A stretch of DNA of 7,260 nt from Gemmatimonadota bacterium (lineage in GTDB: Bacteria; Gemmatimonadota; Gemmatimonadetes; Gemmatimonadales; GWC2-71-9): the NCBI GenBank assembly GCA_003220955.1, contig QHTW01000141.1, positions 1-7,260 on the forward strand, in the 5' to 3' direction. Shown one piece after another: positions 1 through 6,642 of the stretch (its first letter is position 1; the number at the start of each line of letters is the position of its first letter). The notes beneath the pieces are model-generated. The model was not told where the DNA came from. It was given only the letters and a program-made list of their open reading frames with translations, and made no database searches. Made by a program: the position numbers and the translations under genes.

Positions 1-1019
1 ACGTGTCGGACGGCTCGGACGAGTCGAGCCCGTGGCGACGCAATCCGGCCATCAAGGAGCTGGAGGCGGACCGGATCCGAGCGCTGCCATCGGTGCGGTT
101 CGTGACGCGCCGGGAAGAGAGCTCCGCCACCGTCGAGTTCGGGGATCGGCGGCTCGAGTCGGTGAACGTGTCCGGGCTGTCGGCGGAGTGGGTGGAGGTG
201 AACGGCGGCGACGTGTACCCCGGCCGCACCTTCACGCGGTTCGAGGATCTCTCGAACAGTCCGGTCGCGGTGATCAACCGAAAGCTCGAGGATCAACTGT
301 TTCGGGGGCGCGACCCCATCGGCCAGACCATCCACATCGCCGGATCGCCGTTTGTCATCATCGGCGTGTACGCGCAGCCGCCGAGTCTGTTCAGTGGCGC
401 GGCGCCGCCGTTTGTGGGGATTCCGCACGGCGCGTTCGTGAAGAGCGTGCCCTACTTCAAGGGCTGGATGCGACTCGCCGTCGCGCCGTCACCCGGCTAT
501 ACCCAGCAGGAGTCCATGGACGAGGTCGTCGCGAGCCTGCGCTCGCTCCGCGGGCTCAAGCCGGGCCAGGACAACAATTTCTCGATCGTCACGCAGGACA
601 AGCTCCTCGACTCCTGGAATCAGGTGACGGGAATGTTTTTCCTCGTCATGCTGGTGTTGTCCTCGATCGGCCTGATGGTCGGCGGCGTCGGCGTGGTGGC
701 GATCATGATGATCTCCGTGACCGAGCGCACCCGGGAGATCGGGGTGCGCAAGGCGCTGGGCGCCACGCGCCGCGCCATCCTGTGGCAGTTCCTCGTCGAG
801 GCCTCGACGCTGACGCTGGTGGGTGGGGCGATCGGTATGCTGGGCGGCGGGCTGCTCGCTTTCCTGATCTCCCACATCACGCCGATCCCCGCCAACGTGC
901 CGCTGTGGTCGATCGTGGCTGCCCTGCTGGCGTCGGCCCTCACCGGCGTCGGGTTCGGTCTGTACCCGGCGAGTCGGGCGGCACGGCTGGATCCGGTGGA
1001 AGCGTTGAGATACGAATAA
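1..1019 (+). CDS. MacB/FtsX-type ABC transporter permease, 5' partial
   Basis: Membrane subunit of a MacB-like ABC system, which typically couples cytoplasmic ATP hydrolysis to periplasmic substrate handling. About 338 residues are visible. The paralogues downstream are 414 aa, so roughly 75 residues including the first membrane helix lie before the window; the GTG at base 3 is an internal codon, not a start. The visible part begins in the periplasmic MacB_PCD domain (about residues 1-205) and continues into the FtsX domain: a helix near 210-238 (MFFLVMLVLSSIGLMVGG), the conserved cytoplasmic segment TERTREIGVRKALGATRR, a helix near 265-290, and a last helix near 300-322, ending in the family-typical ARLDPVEALRYE. 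It is more like the third permease than the second; the two share 30 identical bases at 774-803 and 3336-3365. No ATPase is in the window, so the substrate is unknown. Confidence 0.9.
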   Translation, partial: VSDGSDESSPWRRNPAIKELEADRIRALPSVRFVTRREESSATVEFGDRRLESVNVSGLSAEWVEVNGGDVYPGRTFTRFEDLSNSPVAVINRKLEDQLFRGRDPIGQTIHIAGSPFVIIGVYAQPPSLFSGAAPPFVGIPHGAFVKSVPYFKGWMRLAVAPSPGYTQQESMDEVVASLRSLRGLKPGQDNNFSIVTQDKLLDSWNQVTGMFFLVMLVLSSIGLMVGGVGVVAIMMISVTERTREIGVRKALGATRRAILWQFLVEASTLTLVGGAIGMLGGGLLAFLISHITPIPANVPLWSIVAALLASALTGVGFGLYPASRAARLDPVEALRYE

Positions 1020-1080
1020 GGGCGGCAATCGCGGTAAGGGCGGCAGGGCCGTGCCGCCCGTGGCGCCTTTGCCGCCCTTA
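1017..1080. repeat. 64-nt palindrome of 9-nt units between permease genes
   Basis: The gap after the first permease is an imperfect inverted repeat centred at 1048/1049. Of 32 opposed pairs, 26 are Watson-Crick and one is G-T. The outer arms 1017-1028 and 1069-1080 pair perfectly for 12 bp, and an inner stem 1038-1045/1052-1059 pairs for 8 bp. Each arm holds copies of TAAGGGCGGCA (1017-1027 and 1035-1045; inverted at 1070-1080) on an approximately 9-nt period. The first three bases are the TAA stop of the upstream gene. It could be a dispersed intergenic repeat of the REP type, an mRNA-stabilising hairpin or an attenuator. There is no T-run after the stem, so a classical intrinsic terminator is unlikely. 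Confidence 0.85.
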
Positions 1081-1091
1081 GCTTTGTAGCC

Positions 1092-2336
1092 GTGCCCCTC
1101 TTCGAAGCCGTGATTCTCGCCGTCGATACGATCTGGAGTCATAAGCTCCGTTCGTTCTTCACACTGCTCGGCATCATCGTCTCCGTCGCATTCCTCGTCG
1201 CCGTCGTCGCCGTGATCCAGGGCATGAACGCATACGTCCGCGAGCGGTTGGCCGGCGCGATCGTCGGCGTCAACGCGTTTCAGATCCGGCGTGATCCGAT
1301 TCAGGTGGGATTCATCGACGATGAGGCATGGAAGCAGATCCAGCGCCGGCCGATCATCGCGCCGGAGGACGTCGGCTTCATCCAGCGCGCCGTCCCCGAT
1401 GCGCAGGCGATCGCCCTGCAGTCGGGTTGGCCGACGCCGATGGCGGACGTGCAATGGCGCAACCGCACGACCGGTGACGTCTTCATCTTTGGCGTCACAG
1501 CGCCCTACGTGACGGTGCAGGACTACACGTTCGCGGCCGGCGAGCCGCTCACCGACATCGACGTGCAGCAGCGGCGCTACGTCGCGGTGCTCGGCTACGA
1601 CGTCGCCGACAAGCTGTTCGGGAATATTGAAGCGGCCATCGGCCGGATGATTCGGGTCCACGGCATTCAGCTGGTCGTGAAGGGCGTGATCGCGAAGAAG
1701 GGCACGGTGCTCGGACAATCGTGGGACGGCTTCGTGATGCTGCCGCTCTCCACGTTCGAATCGATGTACGGGCGCCGCCAGACGATGGTGATCTCGGTGA
1801 AGATGGCGACGGCGGATGGCGTCGCGCCCGCGATGCTGCGCGCCGAGGAGGCGATGCGCATCGCGCACCGCCTGCGGCCGGGCACGGATAACGACTTTAC
1901 CATCGACACCGGTGAGGGACTGATCGCGTTCTGGGCCAAGCTCACCCGCGTCATTTTCACGGTCGTGCCAGCCGTCGTCGTCATCGGCATCGTCGTGGGC
2001 GGCATCGTCATCATGAACATCATGCTCATGAGCGTCACCGAACGCACCCGCGAAATCGGGATTCGGAAAGCCCTGGGGGCCGCGCGCCGTGACATCAGGC
2101 GCCAGTTTTTCGCCGAGGCACTGACGCTGTCGGTGCTCGGCGGGATCGCCGGCCTCGCCGTGGGCGCCGGGCTCGCGGGACTGGTGCAGGCCGTATCGCC
2201 GCTCCCCGCGCGCGTGACGGCGTGGTCCATCGGCCTCGCGTTGCTGCTGGGTATCGTCGTGGGGGTGGCGTTCGGCGTGTACCCCGCGCATCGCGCGTCG
2301 CGCCTCGATCCCATCGAAGCCCTCCGCCAAGAGTAG
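1092..2336 (+). CDS. MacB/FtsX-type ABC transporter permease
   Basis: Full-length 414-aa inner-membrane permease with the usual four-helix MacB layout. An amphipathic N-terminus (FEAVILAVDTIWSHKLRS) leads to a first helix near 22-43, a periplasmic MacB_PCD domain near 45-280, a helix near 288-312, the conserved segment TERTREIGIRKALGAARR (317-333), a helix near 341-366 and a last helix near 376-397, ending RLDPIEALRQE. The GTG start is chosen because the MPLFEA opening is typical of these proteins and leaves TM1 complete. No clear Shine-Dalgarno lies in the 11 bases between the palindrome and the start. It is the most divergent of the three permeases (IVIMNIMLMS where the others read AIMMxSVT), so it may pair with one of them as a heterodimer. 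The stop is followed immediately by the next ATG, which suggests translational coupling. Confidence 0.93.
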   Translation: MPLFEAVILAVDTIWSHKLRSFFTLLGIIVSVAFLVAVVAVIQGMNAYVRERLAGAIVGVNAFQIRRDPIQVGFIDDEAWKQIQRRPIIAPEDVGFIQRAVPDAQAIALQSGWPTPMADVQWRNRTTGDVFIFGVTAPYVTVQDYTFAAGEPLTDIDVQQRRYVAVLGYDVADKLFGNIEAAIGRMIRVHGIQLVVKGVIAKKGTVLGQSWDGFVMLPLSTFESMYGRRQTMVISVKMATADGVAPAMLRAEEAMRIAHRLRPGTDNDFTIDTGEGLIAFWAKLTRVIFTVVPAVVVIGIVVGGIVIMNIMLMSVTERTREIGIRKALGAARRDIRRQFFAEALTLSVLGGIAGLAVGAGLAGLVQAVSPLPARVTAWSIGLALLLGIVVGVAFGVYPAHRASRLDPIEALRQE

Positions 2337-3581
2337 ATGAAACTCGACTCGGTCCGCGAGGGCTGGCGCATCGCGCTCGACCAGCTCCGCGCCAACAAGC
2401 TGCGCTCGGCGCTGACGGTGCTCGGCGTCGTGATCGGCATCGCCACGGTCATGGCGATGGCTTCCATCGTCGCCGGCTTCCGGGAGCAGATCGTCAATAC
2501 GCTCGAGGTCGTCGGTCCGACCACGTTCCGCGTGCTCCGGTATTTCTCTACCACGGGAGTGAATCCCGACGCGGTGCCACGTGAGGTGCGCATCCGCCCA
2601 AAGCTGCTCGCGCAGGACGCCGACGCGATTGCCCGCCTGCCCGAAATTCATTACGCGGCGATCTGGACGCAGGTCTTTGAGAGATTCGAGTACGGCGGCA
2701 ATCACACCCGGATCCTCGGCGTGTTCGGGGCCGATGACCGCTTCATGGAAATCCTCGGCGGCGGCATTTCGTCCGGGCGCTCGTTTACCGCGGCCGAGCT
2801 GCGCGGGGGCGAACCGATCGCGATCGTCGAGCAGCGGACCATCGATCGCCTCTTCGGCGCCGTCAATCCGCTCGGCCGCGTCCTCCGGATCGGGGGACAT
2901 CCGTTCAAAGTCATTGGCGTCTGGCAACGACCCACCAACATCTTCGAGGTGCCGGGAACACCCGAGATCGCCGCGGTCGTGCCGTTCGAGTCGGCGCGGC
3001 GCAGTTTCATCATCGACGAGTGGAACAGCCTGATCATTCTCGTGAAGCCGAAGCCGGAGGTCAGCGTCAGCCGCGCGATGGATGCCGCAACGGTGACCTT
3101 GCGGCGGCTGCGCGGCCTGCGCGTGGGCGACGCCAACACGTTCGATTTGCTCACGTCCGATCAGGTGCTGAGTATCTTCGACAGCCTGACGTTCGCATTC
3201 TTCTTCGTCATGCTCGTGCTCTCGAGCATCGCCCTGATGGTAGGAGGCATCGGAGTCATGGCGATCATGATGGTTTCGGTGACGAGCCGGACCCGGGAGA
3301 TCGGCCTGCGCAAGGCGCTCGGTGCGACGCGCCGGGCCATCCTGTGGCAGTTCCTCGTCGAGGCCGCCACACTGACGCTGCTGGGCGGCATCATCGGCAT
3401 CGCGCTGGGCGTGGGCGTCGGCGAGGTGCTGAAGCGGCTGCTCGCGTTTAGCACGACGATCCCCGTCGTGCCCGCGGCGATCGCCACCGCCGCATCGATC
3501 CTCGTTGGGCTCGTCTTCGGCATCGCGCCCGCGGCCCGCGCGGCGAGACTCGATCCGGTCGAGGCACTGCGCTATGAATGA
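2337..3581 (+). CDS. MacB/FtsX-type ABC transporter permease
   Basis: Full-length 414-aa ABC permease starting on the ATG that abuts the previous TAG stop, with no intergenic base. A short cytoplasmic N-terminus (WRIALDQLRANKLRSALT) leads to TM1 near 26-46, a periplasmic MacB_PCD domain near 50-280, TM2 near 284-312, the conserved segment TSRTREIGLRKALGATRR, TM3 near 337-365 and TM4 near 377-397, with the family C-terminus ARLDPVEALRYE. The FtsX part is nearly the same as in the partial permease at the window start (LVLSSI, GATRRAILWQFLVEA in both), so the two look like products of duplication. Start ATG lacks a strong Shine-Dalgarno, so reinitiation from the upstream gene is likely. It overlaps the following deacetylase by 8 nt. 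Substrate cannot be told from sequence. Confidence 0.93.
   Translation: MKLDSVREGWRIALDQLRANKLRSALTVLGVVIGIATVMAMASIVAGFREQIVNTLEVVGPTTFRVLRYFSTTGVNPDAVPREVRIRPKLLAQDADAIARLPEIHYAAIWTQVFERFEYGGNHTRILGVFGADDRFMEILGGGISSGRSFTAAELRGGEPIAIVEQRTIDRLFGAVNPLGRVLRIGGHPFKVIGVWQRPTNIFEVPGTPEIAAVVPFESARRSFIIDEWNSLIILVKPKPEVSVSRAMDAATVTLRRLRGLRVGDANTFDLLTSDQVLSIFDSLTFAFFFVMLVLSSIALMVGGIGVMAIMMVSVTSRTREIGLRKALGATRRAILWQFLVEAATLTLLGGIIGIALGVGVGEVLKRLLAFSTTIPVVPAAIATAASILVGLVFGIAPAARAARLDPVEALRYE
3561..3564 (+). promoter_or_regulatory. Shine-Dalgarno for the deacetylase, inside the permease gene
   Basis: GAGG lies 9 bases before the ATG at 3574 and within the last codons of the permease. It supports 3574 as the start, 8 bases before the permease gene ends, over the out-of-frame ATG at 3578 or an upstream TTG at 3505. 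Confidence 0.5.
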
Positions 3582-4308
3582 CGGTCAAACCGTTGACCTG
3601 TTAGCTATCGCCGCGCACCGCGATGACGTCGAGCTCACCTGCGGGGGGACGCTCGCGAAGGCGGCGAAGGCGGGCCATCGGGTGGGGATCCTCGACCTCA
3701 CGCAAGGCGAAATGGGGACGCGGGGTGACGCGGCGACGCGCGCCGCGGAAGCCGAGCGCGCCGCGAAAACGCTTGGCGTCGCGGTGCGACTCAATGCCGG
3801 GATGCGGGATGCGTACCTGACGAACGATGAACCGTCACGGAAGAAAATCGTCGAAATGGTTCGGCGCCTGAGACCGCGTGTCGTCATCCTCCCCTTCCCC
3901 GTTGGGCGGCATCCAGATCACCGCATCGCGTCCGAGCTCGGGCGCGACGCGTGTTATCTGGCGGGCTTGGCGAAGTATGAGCCGGGAACGGGCGGCGAGG
4001 CTCACCGCCCGTTCAAGATCCTGTATGCGCTCGCCTATCGCGAAGATCCGGTGAAGCCGACGTTCGTCGTGGACATTTCGGACGTGTTTGAAGCGAAGAT
4101 GGCAGCGATCCACTGCTATGCGTCGCAGTTCACCGGTGCAAAGGCTGCCGGCGAGATCCACCCCACCGGCCAGGACCTCTACGAATTGATCCGCGTACAG
4201 TCCGCCCATTACGGATCACTCATCCGGCGGCGCTACGGGGAGCCCTTCTATACCGGCGAGACGCAGGAAGTGGATGATGTGCTGCGGCTTGGCGTGCAGT
4301 CCATCTAG
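3574..4308 (+). CDS. bshB1: BshB1-type N-acetylglucosaminyl-malate deacetylase (PIG-L family)
   Basis: A 244-aa PIG-L/LmbE-fold zinc deacetylase. BshB1 removes the acetyl group from GlcNAc-malate, the second step of bacillithiol synthesis in the cytoplasm. Seen in the sequence: N-terminal metal motif AAHRDDVELTCGGTLAK (H15, D17, D18), DLTQGEMGTRG (41-51), second metal motif GRHPDHRIASELGRDA (H113, H116), and a BshB1-like C-terminal half with VVDISDVFEAKMAAIHCYASQF (165-186) and a YGEPFYTGE end. Length fits the family. Two positions where proline is usual carry arginine: AHRDD instead of AHPDD and GMRDA instead of xxPDx; metal and catalytic residues remain. The gene overlaps the permease stop by 8 nt, so it is probably co-transcribed and coupled. 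Related PIG-L enzymes act on other GlcNAc conjugates, so the substrate is inferred; finding bshA and bshC elsewhere would support it. Confidence 0.85.
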   Translation: MNDGQTVDLLAIAAHRDDVELTCGGTLAKAAKAGHRVGILDLTQGEMGTRGDAATRAAEAERAAKTLGVAVRLNAGMRDAYLTNDEPSRKKIVEMVRRLRPRVVILPFPVGRHPDHRIASELGRDACYLAGLAKYEPGTGGEAHRPFKILYALAYREDPVKPTFVVDISDVFEAKMAAIHCYASQFTGAKAAGEIHPTGQDLYELIRVQSAHYGSLIRRRYGEPFYTGETQEVDDVLRLGVQSI

Positions 4309-4318
4309 TTTGTAGATT
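4289..4318 (+). promoter_or_regulatory. Possible promoter of the cysteine desulfurase gene
   Basis: TTGGCG at 4289-4294 and TAGATT at 4313-4318 match the -35 and -10 consensus at 4 of 6 bases each, with an 18-base spacer. Transcription would start near 4325, only a few bases before the ATG at 4328, giving an almost leaderless mRNA. This agrees with the lack of a Shine-Dalgarno before that ATG. The -35 lies inside the end of bshB1. Confidence 0.4.
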
Positions 4319-4327
4319 GCGCCTTCC

Positions 4328-5509
4328 ATGACCAAGCGCCTCACGTATCTCGACAACGCCGCGACGACGCCGGTGCGGCCGGAGGTCCTCGAGGCCATGC
4401 TTCCCTATCTCGGGAAGGAAGCCTTCGGGAATCCCTCGTCGGCGCACCGCTTCGGCCGGGCCGCGCGCGCCGGACTCGAGGAGGCGAAGCGCGCGGTCGC
4501 GACCGCCGTCGGCGCCGAGCCGAATCAGGTGGTGTTCACCTCGGGTGGCACGGAGGCGGACAACCTCGCGATCATCGGGGCGGCACTCGCGTCGCGTGAT
4601 CGCGGTGGTCCGTTCCGTGTCGCCGTCTCCGCCGCGGAGCACAAGGCGGGGTTAGCCGCCGCCCACGCCGTTAAGCACCTGGGTGGCGAAGAGATCGTGC
4701 TTCCGGTGACGGCGTCGGGACTGGTCGACACCGCGGCGCTCGAGGCGGCGCTCACGCGGGGGGGCGGCGTCGCAGTCGTCAGCGTGATGTGGGTCAACAA
4801 CGAGGTCGGCACCGTCCAACCCGTAGCACAGGTAGCGACGCGATGTTGTGATTCCGGCGTGCTGTTCCACTCGGACGCCGTCCAGGCGTTCGGTAAGGTT
4901 CCAGTCTCGCTGCGCGACGTCAGCTGCTCTCTCCTCACCATTTCCGGCCACAAAATCGGCGCTCCCAAGGGCGTCGGCGCACTCATCGTGCGTGACCGGA
5001 AGGCCGTCGAGGCGATCATCCACGGCGGGGGACAGCAATTCGGCATTCGGCCCGGGACCGAGAACGTGCCCGGCATCGTCGGGCTCGGGACCGCGGCCCG
5101 CTTGGCGGTCGAAGAGCAGCAGGCCCTGGCGCCGCGGCTGCGCGAGCTGCGCGACGAGTTGGAGCGCCGCCTGCTGGCGATCGTGCCCGACGCGGTGATC
5201 AATGGCTGGCAAGCGGAGCGCGCGCCGCACATCTCGAACGTCTCGATTCCCGGCACCGATAGCGAAGCCCTGCTGATGCATCTCGATCTCGCCGGCATTG
5301 CCTGCTCGTCCGGATCGGCGTGCAGCACCGGGGCGGTGGAGCCGTCGCATGTGCTCACCGCAATGGGCGTCCCGCGCGAGCTTGGCATCGCGGCGCTGCG
5401 GTTTTCCTTTGGCAAGGACAGCACTTTGGAAGACGTAGAAGCTGTCTCCGCTGTGCTGCCAAAGATTGTTGACAAGGTGAGGTCGTTATCAGCCGTTCTG
5501 CATCGGTAA
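4328..5509 (+). CDS. Cysteine desulfurase (IscS/NifS class)
   Basis: A 393-aa PLP enzyme that converts L-cysteine to alanine and carries the sulfur as a persulfide for tRNA thiolation, Fe-S clusters or cofactors. Seen: YLDNAATTPVRPEV at the N-terminus, GNPSSAHRFG (34-43), TSGGTEADNLAI, the ring-stacking histidine in AEHKA (H105), VNNEVGT (156-162), HSDAVQAFGK (181-190), the PLP lysine in SGHKIGAPKG (K209), RPGTEN (241-246), and the catalytic loop CSSGSACSTG with C332. The short loop with SGSACS is the group I (IscS/NifS) form rather than SufS. The family C-terminal LRFSFG is present. The start follows from the family N-terminus; no Shine-Dalgarno is seen. It sits 19 bases after bshB1 and directly before mnmA, an order like the YrvO-MnmA pair of Bacillus, which suggests it feeds sulfur to tRNA 2-thiolation. 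Dedicated versus general use cannot be decided here. Confidence 0.94.
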   Translation: MTKRLTYLDNAATTPVRPEVLEAMLPYLGKEAFGNPSSAHRFGRAARAGLEEAKRAVATAVGAEPNQVVFTSGGTEADNLAIIGAALASRDRGGPFRVAVSAAEHKAGLAAAHAVKHLGGEEIVLPVTASGLVDTAALEAALTRGGGVAVVSVMWVNNEVGTVQPVAQVATRCCDSGVLFHSDAVQAFGKVPVSLRDVSCSLLTISGHKIGAPKGVGALIVRDRKAVEAIIHGGGQQFGIRPGTENVPGIVGLGTAARLAVEEQQALAPRLRELRDELERRLLAIVPDAVINGWQAERAPHISNVSIPGTDSEALLMHLDLAGIACSSGSACSTGAVEPSHVLTAMGVPRELGIAALRFSFGKDSTLEDVEAVSAVLPKIVDKVRSLSAVLHR

Positions 5510-5516
5510 TCAGGTT

Positions 5517-5582
5517 GCACGTCTGCACGTCGGCATGTCGGCACGACACGACTGCGTGCCGACGTGCAGTCGTGGCGACGTG
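5517..5582. repeat. Inverted element of 8-nt units between desulfurase gene and mnmA
   Basis: The gap splits into 8-base units. Four face forward from 5517 (for example GCACGTCG at 5525-5532 and GCATGTCG at 5533-5540). From 5549 the related units face backward (for example TGCCGACG at 5557-5564 and TGGCGACG at 5573-5580). Arms 5523-5535 and 5557-5569 pair perfectly for 13 bp; extending to 5518-5535/5557-5574 gives 17 of 18 pairs around a 21-nt loop. An alternative 9-bp stem is 5547-5555/5566-5574. There is no T-run after it. It may be a dispersed intergenic repeat, an mRNA hairpin, or a binding site for a repeat-recognising protein. Confidence 0.85.
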
Positions 5583-5588
5583 TAGAGT
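5583..5588 (+). promoter_or_regulatory. Weak -10-like box before mnmA
   Basis: TAGAGT, 12 bases before the ATG at 5601, matches the -10 consensus at 4 of 6 positions and lies where TAGATT lies before the desulfurase gene. I see no convincing -35, because that place is taken by the inverted element. A GGGA at 5591-5594 could serve as a weak ribosome-binding site. Confidence 0.25.
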
Positions 5589-5600
5589 TCGGGACGTGCG

Positions 5601-6628
5601 ATGAGCCGTGTTCTCGTGGCGATGTCGGGCGGCGTGGACAGCTCCGTCGCCGCCGCGTTGCTCGTCGAGCAGGGCCACGAGGTGATCGGCGCCACGATGA
5701 AGCTGTTCCGTGCTGCTCGCTCGACTCGATCACCGACGCCAAGCTGGTCGCGCACAAGCTCGGCATCCCGCATTACGTCCTCAATCTCGAGGACCGCTTC
5801 GGGCACGACGTCATCGACAACTTCGTGTCCGAGTACGCCCGCGGCCGGACGCCCATCCCGTGTGTGCGCTGCAACTCGTTCACCAAGTTCCGCGACTTCC
5901 TCTACCACGCCGATGCGCTCGACTGCGACGCGATCGCGACGGGTCATTACGCGATCGCGCAGCGTGGCGCGCTGTACCGCGGCCGCGACCGGCAGAAGGA
6001 TCAGTCCTACTTCCTGAGGGGAATCGATCGCGCGGTGGTGCGCCGCATGCTGACCCCGGTGGGTGAGCTCACCAAGGCGGAGACACGGTCGGTGGCACGG
6101 GGATTGGACCTGGTCACCGCCGACAAGCAGGAGTCGGTCGAGATCTGTTTTGTGCCGGACGACAATTATGTCGCGGTGCTCGAGAAGCACCTTCCCGCCG
6201 ACGCACCGGCACTCGTCCCGGGTCCCCTCGTCACGACCGGTGGTGAGGTGATCGGCGAGCACGACGGCTTCGCGCGCTACACGGTCGGCCAGCGCCGCGG
6301 CCTGCCCGGCGGGTTCGACGAGCCGCTGTACGTCGTGGCGATCCGGCCCGACACGCGCGAGGTGGTCGTCGGCCGCGGGGCGGAGTTGTTCGGACACGAG
6401 TTGTCTCTGACAGAGGTCAACTGGCTCGCCGACCCGCTCGCGGCCGGGGACGCCGTGTGGGTGCAGTGCCGCTATCGCGCGCGTGCCGTCCCCGGCACGA
6501 TTGCTGCGCAGGCGGACGGCCGCATCGCGCTCCGGCTCGCTGAGCCGGTCCGGGCGATTACGCCAGGGCAGTCGGGCGTGCTGTACGACGCCGATGATCG
6601 ACTGCTCGGCGGTGGCGTGATCGCCTAG
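5601..6628 (+). pseudogene. mnmA: tRNA-specific 2-thiouridylase MnmA, broken by a frame change
   Basis: MnmA adenylates U34 of Lys, Glu and Gln tRNAs and replaces its 2-oxygen with sulfur received from a cysteine desulfurase relay. Codons 1-36 (5601-5708) give the P-loop domain start MSRVLVAMSGGVDSSVAAAL to ATMKLF. The match resumes one frame back at 5711 with CCSLDSITDA and runs intact to the stop at 6628. Only CG (5709-5710) lies between, where relatives have about ten more residues, so a deletion of length 1 modulo 3 is inferred. The rest looks functional: ATGHYA, KDQSYFL, the first catalytic cysteine in CVRCN (codon 5870-5872), the second in VEICFVP (codon 6146-6148), YTVGQRRGLPGG and the C-terminal barrel ending GVLYDADDRLLGGG. 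Read literally, translation leaves the MnmA frame after residue 36 and stops at 6017. It may be a real pseudogene or an assembly error; mnmA is normally conserved, which favours error. Confidence 0.85.
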
Positions 6629-6642
6629 CCTGGCGAGACGTG

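Noticed and set aside
1017..1080. Rho-independent terminator after the first permease
   Set aside because: The stem is strong but no T-run follows, and the next gene starts 12 bases later in the same direction.
489..2927. 812-codon open frame on the minus strand across three permease genes
   Set aside because: It lies antisense to three clear FtsX-family genes. Its product is D/H/R/A-rich with no domain, the usual result of G/C-rich third positions leaving an antisense frame without stops.
3578..3604. Eight-codon mini-ORF from the second ATG in ATGAATGA
   Set aside because: It ends at TAG after 8 codons, has no ribosome-binding advantage over the ATG at 3574, and no sign of conservation.
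5517..5582. Short CRISPR-like array
   Set aside because: The units are 8 bases with no spacers and turn round at the centre; no cas genes are near.
5564..5710. GTG at 5564 as an alternative start giving an uninterrupted frame into the second part of mnmA
   Set aside because: The first 49 residues in that frame are arginine-rich nonsense and omit the P-loop SGGVDSS, which is encoded in the other frame from 5601. MnmA without the P-loop could not bind ATP.
4525..5766. 413-codon minus-strand frame, and 5510-6397 minus-strand frame
   Set aside because: Both are antisense to the desulfurase and mnmA, are low in conserved motifs, and run through the palindrome at 5517-5582. They are GC-driven shadows.
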